From Silurus meridionalis (taxonomy: Eukaryota; Chordata; Actinopteri; Siluriformes; Siluridae), in NCBI RefSeq assembly GCF_014805685.1, contig NC_060896.1, positions 3,836,389 through 3,900,388 of the forward strand: DNA of 64,000 bases. Direction: 5' to 3'. This document shows positions 35,201 to 48,548 of this stretch, piece by piece. Position numbers and translations under genes: made by a program. The notes below the pieces were generated by a model that worked only from the letters and a program-made list of their open reading frames with translations, had not been told where the DNA came from and did no database searches. The first letter of the stretch is position 1; the number at the start of each line of letters is the position of its first letter.

Positions 35201-38200
35201 TTTTCGATGGTCCAGAGAGGAGGCTGTCACACGAGGAGTGTCGCAAGATTGAGCTGACCGACTGGGAATGGTGCCGAAGCAAATCGGAGAGAACACCGAG
35301 ACAGGTAGGGTTACACCGTTACGCTCAGAGAAAAAGTTTACAGCTGGCTTTATTCGCCTTTATAATGAACAGGACGTACAAGAATTGCGGGGACCCATGT
35401 GCATGAGGATTAGTGGCAAATCCAATTCACAACAAGTGTCAAAACTGGCAAAGGTCAAACACTGAACAATGAATCCAAAGGGTAGTGAAGTCAAGTCAAG
35501 ACGTTTTTTATTGTTATTTCAACCATATATAGCTGAAGCAGTACACAGTGAAATGGAACAAGAAGTTAATGCTGTTAATACTCAATGGGTCAGAACTGTT
35601 CTGGTAGTAAAAGGGGGACCAACACAATATTAGGCAGGTGGTCATAATATTATGGCTGATCGGTGTATATGAATTGCCACAGTGCCATCTTGGTTCAGCC
35701 TGTTTCTGTTTTCTGTCATTCAAAAAAATCAAGGATCAAATAAGATAACATAAGATAATATGTTATACCTTTATTCGTCCCACAGTGGGGAAATCTCTGT
35801 TATAGCAGCAAAGAAAAAGAAACATAATACAGTATATAGTAAATACACAACAAAATGAATAAATACAAAAGAAGAAGAAAAGAGACCAGGAGTAAGTGGT
35901 TACACTATCAAACATATTGCACACAGGTAATATTGCACGGTTTTACATTAGTGTTATTGCAAACGTGTTGCTTAAAAAACACTGTTATTGTTATTATTGC
36001 TCAGATAAACAGTAATAACAGTGTGTATTATAGTGACTGGTTTCACTGGGAGCAGCTCTGATTGTAAAGTCTAATAGCCGCAGGGAGAAAAGACCTTCTG
36101 TGTCGCTCCTTCAGACAAAGATGCTCGAAGATGAAACTGTTCCATACAGGGGGTAAAAGTCATTCTTCAGTAATGATGATAGTTTAGCTCCTCCTTTTTC
36201 CCACCTCTTACAGTACAGTGTCCAGGGCAATCCCCAAGACTGAGCTGGACTTTCTGATCAGCTTGTCCAGTCTCTTCCTGTCTGCAGTAGAGATGCTGCT
36301 GCACCAGCAGACCACACCATAGAAGATGTCTGAAGCCACCACTGAGTTATAAAAGGTCTTCAGTAGCTCTCCCTGCACTCCAAAAGACCTTCATCTCCTC
36401 AGCAGAAAGAGTCTGCTTTAACCTTTCTTATAAATTCTCTCAGTATTATCTGTCCAGTCCAGTTTGCTGAACACTCAGGTATTTGTAAGAGTCCACTTTC
36501 ACGATGTCCTTTCCCCGAATAATCACTGATCTGGAACAGAAAGAACAATCAGAGGCTCAGAATCTCCACAGAGATGTTGGAAAGACTTCTTTATGATTAC
36601 AAGTTTTACCAAGTAATGTTGAGGGAATGATTAATATTCCGACAAGGAACCTCTGAAGATGTGGGTGGGCCTAAAGGTTTGTCAAACCCAGGGAACCACC
36701 AATTATCCATGTTTGGGTTCTGGTCAAAGAGATATCATTTCATTGTGCGTGAAAAAAACGGTCTGAGAGCATAACCTTTTTCCTTTTACTGCAAATGTAA
36801 CTACTATTACTCAACTGTTATTCGCCTACCTGGCCGGAGCAGATGCAAGTGCAGGAAGCTTTTATACGAGGTACTTTTGAGTTTCCAAAATAAAAGAACA
36901 AATTTCTGGAAACTGCATTTATTTTCCGACATACTCCCCTGCTACATTTATTCACTTATGCCAGTTTATTAAAACGCCTGGAAAGATACGACATAGAAAC
37001 ATTTCTCAGTACACCTGAACCACCCTAGGACAGCCTGCTTCATTTTGTAATCAGGGAACCACCACAGGATCCTGTGGCCATCTTTAAAACATTTACACCA
37101 TTCAAATATCTTACTGCGGCTACAGAGCTCCCAGCGTTCCTGCCACTTTTGGATTATATTCTCTACGTCTTTTCAAAGCACATCATGCGCCTTCTGCGAT
37201 TCGTGCCGGAGCACCACAACGGTGTCAAAACGGCAACATTTGATCTGGTTCTTTTCTTGGGTCAAACCTGTCGAGTAGGGTGGGTGCGGAAGTGAGATCA
37301 TGTGGATCATTCTCCGGCGATCATCATGCACAAGTTGCTGAACGGTCTTGATATTTTCTGGGGTTGAGCTCATTGAAGGTCTTCCTGATCTCTAATCATC
37401 TTCCAGTGATGTTCTTCTGCTTTTGATTACTTCTATTTTTCTCCCTATCCTGAGGCTGCTTCTCTTTCTCTCCCCATCCCGAGGTGTCCTGAGGTTTGGC
37501 CAGCTCCAGTCACGTCCCACCTCATGAAGATTATGGACCTTTGAAGAAGTAGATGCCAAACTTGCAAACATCCTGTACCATCTAGAGACATACCAGTGCC
37601 AATTGGATCGCACTACATGTGTGGAGTTTTGACACTGGACCTCCTGGAGTGTTTAAAGGCTCTGGCATGGAGAAGCTGGTGCTGGATCTGTGATGATCAC
37701 AAATGTTGAACTCAGTAGCTCCTAGTTTTATAACCATAAAGACTGTATAAGACTGTAGAAAGAACATTACTTATAATCGTATACTCCAGTACTCATGTTA
37801 GTTCTCACTCTCCAGTGTTCTGTATTGTTGATAGATTCATGATCAAACTCTTGATGTCACCCAAATGAGGATGGGTTCCCCTTTTGAGTCTGGTTCCTCT
37901 CAAGGTTTCTTCCTCATAACATCTAAGAGAGTTTTTCCTTGCCACAGTTGCCACGGCTGCTCATCAGGATAAATGCACACCGTTCACCTTGACTGTTGAT
38001 TTCTGTAAAGCTGCTTTCAGACAATGTCTGTTGTGAAAAGCGCTATAGAAATAAACTTGACATGACTTGACTTGACTTGACTTGACTGTTGAAGCCACTC
38101 GAAACACTTGGAACAACTCGTTCCACTATTACTAGGACCCATTTTTATGTATGTGGTTATGCCTTGTGTGAAAAGTAAGTTTTTTTATGTTGCCGTGTGT

Positions 38201-38890
38201 AACAGCGGAGAATTAATAATAATAAATAATGATAATTTGTAATCACCAAAGGATTGAGTCGTGCTGTTTATAGTTATACAGACAAATGTAGATATTAATC
38301 ACTGCGTACTGAAACATGGTTCCATCGCCGCCAGTCAGCGCTTTAAAAAATTTGCGCATTCGAAAATTTATGCAGAACACATGCTGTTGTGGCCGCAATG
38401 TTGTGTCTATAGGGCTGTTCAAATGACTAATCGAGCTCAATTTAAATGCGTTAAGGGAGATCATTTATGTTCTGAGCAATCAATTGTAGCTTTGTTTGTC
38501 AGTATATCGGAAGGAAAAAGGTCAGTTTTATTTACATCATGTAGGAAAAAACCTTGTTTTAAGTCAGTACTGAGGTAACGGTACATAACAGAGTGGAGAC
38601 GCTTTTATTAGCGTCGAATGAATAAGCCTTTGTGCTTCTTTAATTCGAATCTACGTTATGAATTTGACGGGTCTGACCTGACAGAAGTTTTTTCAGTCAG
38701 GATGTTTGGCTTTAGAGGTCCAAAACAAGGGAAACGGTGCGGAAAAACACACAATATATCATCGTATCAATCTTTAACACCTCCTGACTAAGCTAAGTTC
38801 ACACATTTACCCACCCACACTCCTACGTATGGACTCACATGCAAACATAATTACCCGTTTGGTGATTGCTTTATGCACACACACTCAGGG

Positions 38891-38954
<64 letters not shown>

Positions 38955-41900
38955 TTAACATATGTGAATCCTTTCTTTTTTGCTGCTTCGCTATAATCTC
39001 CTTCACTATCTGCACCACTAAGGCATCGTGAGAAAGGCAGAATCTTGACATTTTGCTGCTCTGATCCTCAGGGAACATCATGTCCTCTCCCCCTCATCCT
39101 CAAATTAAAAAAAACGGAGAAATAAGGTGCTGTCAGGTGTCAAATCCACACCCCGGCTTCTCCTGGCTTTTATGCACCACTTAATTTTTTCCCTGTAAAA
39201 AGCCTCCTGTTATCTCGTGTCTTCTCTCGTTAAAATATCCTTTAATTAAGCTTGCTTTCTTCTCTGCCCAAATGTGTCCCACTAGCAAGGCTGCTATATC
39301 TAAAAAGTCATTTGTAGACTCGCATGTGCCTCAAAGAAAGCCTTAATCAAGAGCTTTTTCCATAATCTCAACTCAAATCTGCTTTACATTCTAGTAAACA
39401 TGACTTTATGTACTCGTCTCGCTAAATAAAATCTGTTCACTGATCATGGCAGAAATGTCAGGTTTGCTTTTTAAAGAATACTCTCGAGTTCCTTTTAGAA
39501 ATCATGTCAGGTTAGTTTATTTTAGCAAACTGGAGCGAGTTTTATAAATGCTTATGAATATGACTTCAAATATTTCTCACAAATCCTGTCAGGTTAGCTC
39601 TGGTTAGCTCATATAAACCAGGGGAATAAACATGCTTTTTACATGTCACATGTACATTACAGCACAGTGGAATTCTTTCTTCGCATATCCTAGCGATGTT
39701 AGGAAGGGTCAGAGTGCAGGGTCAGCCATGTTACAGAACCCCTGGAAGTTTAAGGGCCCTGCTCAAGAGCCCAAGAGTAGCAGCTTGGCGATAATGAGGC
39801 TTAAACTCCTGACCTTCCATTCAGTAACCCATAGCTTTAACCAATTAACTACTACTTTTCCCTTTAAGAATGAAGATTCTACACTTGTTGTCACATTAGA
39901 GCATCTCAGCTTAGTGTCCAACATTAAATTAATCATTATAAGACTTAGGCATGATTTAAAAATCCGCTCAGGAGACTTTTTGGGTTGTTGTTTGTGTCAT
40001 CGATCTAATAAAACAAAGCTTTCTTTCAGAAATCCTGTCAGTTTAAGAGTGTCAACAATTATGAACATCTTTCCGCAATCCTGTCAGGTTCGTGAATGCT
40101 AGCATTTAAAAAAATAAAATGATTGAGAATCCTTATAGAGTAGCTCATAAACCCACTAGCATTAGCTAGCATTGTTTGGGAATAAAACTAGCAATTGCTA
40201 ACCGTTAAAGATGTCGGAGAGAATCCCTAAACATGCTTTAAGACTCCCTAGCATGATTGGTCACTGTCATGCTAGTGGGCTTTACAAAGTTTCTGAGAAA
40301 TATTAGCACATTAACTTATGTTAAATATAAAGCTAGACTGAATAGTGATTATCAAGAACATAACACCGTCTCAGAAATGTGCACATTAGCTAAATCAGCA
40401 CTGATGATTATGAATATAACACATAGTAGCTCATGTTAGCTAGCTGGAGTGTCAAATCTGGGGACATATTTGGGTATATTTAAGTCAATGGCCTTTTTCT
40501 TCGCATATTTCGCCTTGTTTTGACTTGGCCATGTCACGCTGTGTACCTAGCAGTCATTGATAGTGACTGACCACAGTTCAGGCTGGGAAGAAATCAGCCC
40601 CAGTCTTTTCTAATGGTTTTATTTTCACAAAGCCAATGAGACATTTGCTAACAGCAAATAGTCGGATGAAAATAGCAAACAATAAAACCGTAATTTGTTA
40701 CTCCGTTCAAATGCATCAAATGATCGAAACTTAACGGATCATTTTATAGCATGTTTTAGATATGGAGGGTGTTTTTTTTTCTTTTTAAACGTGTTGACAG
40801 GCTCCCAATGTCATCCTGCACTGTGCTCTGAGGAGATTATTTCACTCCTGGCAAGAGCTTTTCGAATCCATGGTCTTTATTGTCTTCATATTTTTTGTTG
40901 TTTTTTTCAGGCGTTTCTCTATAAATAGCACTGACTTCAGAGCTTCAAGAGACACTTAGAACTGTGAAGGTGAAAATCCGGTTTAATAACTTTGTGCCAT
41001 TCGGGTTTTTAAGTGAAAGGTCAGTTTTTCATTGCCGAGTGTTTCGTCAGGGGAGAAATCTCTCCATCTCTTCTGCCTTTACAGAGACACTCCCAGATGC
41101 AGACGTTGCTTATGCGAAGATAAAGCGTACCTCATCCACTGCTAGCTCTAATACAGGGTTTCATTTGAGAATTCTGTACAACAGGTGCTGTTTGGATTGC
41201 AGTGTGTCTGAGCCTGCTATGATTTGGGGTTACCACAGCAGATCATCCGTCTCCATATTACCCTGTCCTCAACATCTGCCTCTTCCAAACCTGCATCCAC
41301 CTGCATGTCTTCCCTCACCACATCCATAAACCTCCTTCTTGGCCTTTTTCTTTTCCTCCTGACTGACAGTTTCATCCTCAGCATTTTCTACCAATGTACC
41401 ACATGTCCCTCCTCTGCACATATCCAAACCATCTCAAACTAGCATCTTTCACTTTGTCCTACCTGGGCGGTCCCCCTAATAAACCCATTTATAATCCTGT
41501 CCATCCTCACTCCTAATGAAAATCTCAGCATCTTCAGCTCCTCCTTCAACAACCTCCAGGTTCTGTCTTTTATTTAATGCAACTGTCTCTAAACCATACA
41601 ACATACCAGGTCTTAAAACTTTCCCTTTCACTCTTACAGATACTCTTCTATCACACATCACTCCTGCTATCACTCTTCTCCACCCACTCCACCCTGCCTG
41701 CACTCTTTTCTTCACTTCCTCCATTACTGCACAGTTCACTCCAGGGATTTAAACTCATCCACCTTCACCACTTTAACTGCTTGAAGCCTCAGCGCTCCAC
41801 TGCCCTCCCTCTCATTCACACACATGTACTCTGTCAAAAAAATAACTGTAATTGCTCTGCAATTTAAAATAGCAGAGTATCTCATACATCAAAATCTTTG

Positions 41901-44900
41901 AGATATTTAACAACGGCAATACGTTTCACTCATGCACTAGGAGAAGAGCTTACTGGGGTATCTCACTAATGAGATTAACAGATTACACACCGAGTGTGAC
42001 GTCTGTGCAAGCAACATCATAGCCGGCTGGGTTCGTTTCTGCAAGAAAAGATTTTACTTTCTATCAGGATGTAATATTGTTAGAAAGAGGAAAAAAAAAC
42101 AGCATGGAATATTACAGAATAAAATGTAATACAAATTTTGAATGTATTTGTTTATTTATTTATTTTACATTTTTAAGACTTTTTAAAATAGACGATTGAA
42201 AAAACCTTTATGCATCTGCAAAATATTGTAGGTTTCCCTTGTTGTATGCTACAGTGTATGAACTACTACATTGGGAAGCTCCAAGCAGAATAATATTATA
42301 ATTAAATATAAAATTAATAAAATATTAATTATTATTATTAGAAGTAAATTAGTAGAAAAAACAAACAAAAAAAACAATATAAGCATTAAATAAAATGAAA
42401 TGTCACTCCAGCTGATTATTATTACTTATTTAAATGTTTTATTTGTATATTTATTTTAAAATGTTAGGGTTTTATTGTAATAGTATATTTAGGATTATTA
42501 TAATTATATTAATATTATTATGAATAATAATATGGCACAAAGGGCCCCTTTACACATAGAGTAACTCACGTGATATGAAAAAAAAGGTCAAATCCACCTG
42601 AATGACTAGTAATAATCTATCTGAATTCGATCTGAAAGCCTCTTTCATATGTACGGATCCTCTTGACAGCAGGTGTGTGTGTGTGATTCTCTACATAAAA
42701 AAAAAATAGATGTGTAATTTTTCCGCTTAAGTATCTGAAACGGTGCCGTTACGGTGGGTCACATGACCTACCTCGCAGTCCGATTAGCAAAGTCACCTTG
42801 CGTTATGGCCCGCAGCTTTAGAAGCGTCTGGCTGCCTTTAGAGCTGTGCTGAATGTATAATAAATGCTTTTTTTTTCAAGTGAGCTATTTCGAATGCATT
42901 GAATTCATAACCAGAGCATCTAAAAAGCACATAATTGAATTATTTAATTGAAGTCATCAGGGTTTAGAGAGATGTTCTTTGGAATCGAAAGCATTTTCTG
43001 AAAAGAGGTCGTATTTCATACATATTGACCACAAACTGTTCTGTTTGAACTCTGATCAATTATATAGATGTTTGAATACGGTATATACAAGTATAAACAA
43101 ATATATATATAAAATTGGATAAGTGTCTGGTTTTGCTGCCACTTTGCATGCATGAGTGGGACAGAGGAGTGCATTTTAGCTGAGGTTAAGGCCTGTGTTT
43201 TTAAAATGCCATCATGAATTCCTGATGCATGCAAAGCACACCCACACTCAGGACTCGGTGGAAAGGGAATGCACTCACATTCAATTATAAAACGAATCAA
43301 AAGTAGAATGGGATGAGGGGTTGTTTGTGGGGGGGTCCAACAAAATACCTGTTATTCGTTGTATAATGAAATAGCGATCATTCGGATGGTTCTGTTTATT
43401 ATTCTCCATCACCTCTATCGCTCTTCTGGTGCGGCTTTTAAAATATTCTTCATAATGCTATGAGATGGAGCTGAGTATCTACTGGTGATGAAAAAAATTC
43501 TGTCTGGTTTCCAGGATTTGGAAAGTTGGATCAACTTTGAATTGGTTTCGAGGTTTTTTGGGACCACCGAGCACCTCCGAAAACATTTACATTTTGTTCA
43601 AAAGGTTTGGATATTGTATATTAGTATTATTATATTATTATAAATAATACATTGTAGGTTTCGTTATGTAGTTTAAGTAAAAAATGAAACTCGTACCTGT
43701 GCAAATGTAGAATTACATAAAAACTGAAATGACATAAAACAGTTTCATTGCACATAAATAATGAAACAATATGTGGAATATTACGAGGTGCCATCAAAAG
43801 GTTTCGAGACTCGCTCTGTTTACAAGAAAGTACTTTATTGACCTACGTTTACACACCGACACCTTCAAATTGTCTTCTTGCACAGCAATACAGCATCCCC
43901 AGTGTTCCTGCCACTTCTGTCATGTGTCCTGGCAGTCTTCTTTTTAAAGTGTGTGAAGCACCTTCTGCGATTCGGATCAATGCAATGGTGCCAAAACGGC
44001 GACCTTTGAGCCCACCTCGTATGGCTGAAAAAGTCAGGTGCCCCAATACTTTTGGGAATATAGCAAGCAAGCTACAGCAATGCAATATGAGATGCCAGGA
44101 TTTTTATTCTTGCCCTTTAGTCATCTTATTGTTGGCTGTAGCATCACAAGGCTGAAAAAGGCCTGAAATGGATTCTGGAGTCTGTAATTGCTCTGCTTCA
44201 AAAACCACACTTACTTACAAAAGCAAAAACCCTACACAAACATGAGCATTGCGAGCTGTAACACACAGTGCGTACATATCAGGAATGATCCAGGACCACT
44301 GACGGACCTGTAGCCGACTTCGCTCATGTTTCCTTCAACCGTTTGATTAGTGCCTAAAATAGAATTTTAACTGGAGAGAAAACACATTTTCAGGCCATAC
44401 AATAACAACAGATCTTTTATTTCTCAGCCGCCTGGAACGAATATACTCTGATATCGTGTCTCTAAACATCAATCAATATTTCATTTGGTTTACTGGGAGA
44501 TGAGACGCAACACGCCATCGTGAGCAACGCCATGAATCACTATCTATGGAAACAAAACAAGACACATTTGAACCTTTTAGATCTTGCGTTATATGTTACG
44601 TTAATCTTCTATCAATCTACCTCAATATTGCTCCTGCGGCTTTGTAAAATCCAAATCGACTCCAAAAATCCATCTCTCTCAATCCAATAGATCTTGAGAG
44701 CAGATGCCAGGAGCACAATTAATACTGACTCAGAGCACTGGGATGCCCCGGCAAGGAGAGGCGAGGACGCAGATTTTTCCACTGACTAACCAGAACGTTT
44801 CAGTTAACAGGATAGAGAAGGATTGCTTGCTCCAGTCTGAACTTCTCATTTAGTGAGAGATGAAGGAGACAAGCTCATTAACGAAGTCCCTCTAGTGTGT

Positions 44901-47900
44901 GGAAATGGGTAGCTGGAGCAATTAACTCTAAAACATTCATTCTACTGGTGTTGCATATCATCCACATGCAGGTCTCATTCTTCTTCTTCTTCTTCTTCTT
45001 TTTCTTTCGGCTGCTCCCATTAGGGGTCGCCACAGCGGATCATCCGTCTCCATACCACCCTGTCCTCTACATCTGCCTCTTTCACACCAACTACCTGCAT
45101 GTCTTCCCTCACCACATCCATAAACCTCCTTCTTGGCCTTCCTCTTTTCCTCCTACCTGGTGGCTCCATCCTCAGCATTCTTCTACCAATATAATTCATG
45201 TCCCTCCTCTGCACATGTCCAAACCATCTCAATCTCGCCTCCTCACCTTGTCACCAAAACATCCTACATGCGCTGTCCTCTAATAAACTCATTTCTAATC
45301 TTATCCATCCTCGTCACTCCCAACGAAAACCTCAACATCTTCAGCTCTGCTACCTCCAGCTCCACCTCCTGTCTTTTACTCAATGCCACTGTCTCTAATC
45401 CATACAACATCGCAGGTCTCACCACAGTCCTATAAACTTTCCTTTCATTTTGCAGATACCCTACTATCACAAATCACTCCTGTCACTCTTCTCCACCCAC
45501 TCCACCCTGCCTGCACTCTTTTCTTCACTTCTCTAACACACTCTCCATTACTTTGCACTGTTGACCCCAGGTACCTGAATTCCTCCACCTTCTGAAGCTC
45601 TTCTCCCTGCAACCGCACCACTCCACTGCCCTCCCTCTCATTCACACACATGTATTCTGTCTTACTCCTACTGAGTTTCATTCCCCTTCTCTCCAGCGCA
45701 TATCTCCACCTCTCCAGGCTCTTCTCAACCTGCTCCCTACTCACAACAAATCACAATATCATCCGCAAACATCATAGTCCAGGGAGACTCCTGTCTGACC
45801 TCGTCCGTCAACCTGTCCATCACCACTGCAAACAGAAAAGGGCTCAGGGCCGATCCTTGATGCAGTCCAACCTTCACCCTAAACCAGTCTGTCGTACCTA
45901 CTGCACACTTCACTGCTGTCACACTGTCCTCATACATGTCCTGCACCACCCTCACATACTTCTCTGACACACCTGACTTCCTCATACAATACCACAACTC
46001 CTCTCTTGGCACTCTGTCGTACGCTTTCTCTAAATCCACAAATACACAATGCAATTCCTTCTGTCCTTCTCTATACTTCTCCATCAACATCCTCAAAGCA
46101 AATAAGGCATCTGTGGTGCTCTTCCTCGGCATGAAACCATACTGTTGCTCACAGATGGTCACCTCTTCTCTCAACCTGGCTTCCACTACTCTTTCCCATA
46201 ACTTCATGGTGTGACTGATCAACTTAATTCCCCTGTAGTTACTGCAGGTCTGCACATCTCCTTTATGCTTAAAGATCGGTAACATGCAGGTCTCATTAAC
46301 CTCAAGTAATGAAACGTCTATTGTATTAGTAAAAACAGGGGCTGTCAAAATGAGCGTTACAGTTTTTCTCAGTCCCTTTGGAGCGTTTCTCAGATCAGAA
46401 ATGAAATTCTCAAAACTACTTGTTCAAACTTCACATCATTTATTCATTTGTGCTCATAATAAGAAGATTTCTTGTTGCTTTGATCTAATTGCGAATGCTT
46501 GGTACATCATTAATCGATAGCACATACAGTAATGTGTAAATTTGTGCTGTTAAAATTCATAGTTGCCAATTCAGCCTCGTGCATTTTCAATACTTGTAAT
46601 CCAAAGCATAGTTTACATCAGGAAATACTCAAATAAAGCATTGTCATAGTAAAAAAATGACTAAACATTTTGACTATCTTGTTCGTAAACAATGATAAAA
46701 GGACTTGTTGTTTTGATGGCAATGAGATGTTCATTGACAAAATACTCACTTTTGAGAGAAGTACTAAGGATTTTGAGCAAAAAACAGGCTTTTGCAAGAA
46801 ATCCGATGTATTGTGCTGTTTGTACACATAGTTTTGAGAATGCACTTACTGATTTGCAAATCTTAAGGATGATTCAAGAAATGCTCCAAAGCAACTGAGA
46901 AAAACTGTAAATAACGTGTTACAATAAACATTGTTTCACTGATGCGCCAAGTCTCAAATCAAGCACCAAAATCCACCATGATGCGAACAATTAATACCAT
47001 TAAAATGAAAATCGTTAAAATCATTAAAACTGTCCGTGTGGAAACATAAAAGTTCTGTTTGGTGTCCTGATGATTTCATTTAAAACACCGTAATTACTTT
47101 AAAATATTCAACAGAATCTTTGATCTTCATGCTCAATGTTGAGTTTGGTTTTACTAATAATAAACATACATTTGCATAAAGCATCGATATTTGTCTACGG
47201 CCATGTTGATTAAAGTATTAAAAACATACTTAGAACAGCTAAAATGTGCAATTAAGTTAATAAATGTATAATTAAGTAAACATGAGTTTAATTAATGATT
47301 AATTGCAATTAAATATTTAAATCGATTGACAGCCGTAATATATATATATATATATTTCCCCCGAAAAAGCAATATAACATTAAAGTATGTATTCCTTTAA
47401 ATTGTTCCATTTTTAATTGTTTTAATTTTTTTATTTTTTATTAGTCTGTACTCCTGTTTGCAGTGGTGATGGACAGGTTGACAGAAGAGGTCAGACAGGA
47501 GTCTATGATGTTTGCGGATGATATTGTGATTTGTGGTGAGAGTAGGGAGCAGGTGAAGAAGAGCCTGGAGAGGTGGAGGTACACGCTGGAGAGGAGGGGA
47601 ATGAAAGTCAGTAGGAGTAAGACAGAGTACATGTGTATAAATGAGAGGGAGGGCAGTGGAATGGTGCGGTTGCAGGGAGAAGAGGTGGAGAAGGTGGAGG
47701 AGTTCAGGTACCTGGGGTCAACAGTGCAAAGTAATGGAGAGTGTGTTAGAGAAGTGAAGAAAAGAGTGCAGGCAGGGTGGAGTGGGTGGAGAAGAGTGAT
47801 AGCAGGAGTGATTTGTGATAGAAGAGTATCTGTGAGAGTGAAAGGGAAAGTTTATAGGACTGTGGTGAGACCTGAGATGTTGTATGGATTAGAGACAGTG

Positions 47901-48504
47901 GCATTGAGTAAAAGACAGGAGGGGGAGCTGGAGGTAGCAGAGCTGAAGATGTTGAGATGTTCGTTGGGAGTGACGACGATTAGAAATGAGTTTTTTAGAG
48001 AGAGAGCGCATGTAGGATGTTTTGAAGACAAGGTGAGGGAGGCGAGATTGAGATGGTTTGAACATGTGCAGAGGAGGGACATGGGGTATATCAGTAGGAG
48101 AATGCTGAGGATGGAGCCACCAGGAAGGAGGAAAAGAGGAAGACCAAGGAGGAGGTTTATGGATGTGGTGAGGGAAGACATGCAGGTAGTTGGTTTGAAA
48201 GAGGCGGATGTAGAGGACAGGGGGGTATGGAGACGGATGAGCCGCTGTGGCGCCCCCTAATGGGAGCAGCCGAAATAGGTCTGTACTCACTTTGTTGCCA
48301 GCTGTTTTGCCAATAATGGCTATATGTTGAGTTATTTTTAAAAAAGGCAGTAAATCTGTACTGCTCTACAAGCTGCCCACTGAATACTCTAAAATAATAA
48401 CTGTTTCATTTGTATAATTTTGTTCCTTGAGAAGATTATACTAAAACAGTTGTCTACAGTACACTGTATATATTCATTGTTTTATTATATTTCTGCTAAT
48501 AGTA

Positions 48505-48548
<44 letters not shown>

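Noticed and set aside
34507..35406. Single 299-codon exon
   Set aside because: The frame joins exon 2, the 90-nt intron and exon 3 by chance; canonical splice sites and the family sequence show the true borders, and residues before 34549 and after 35304 are intron.
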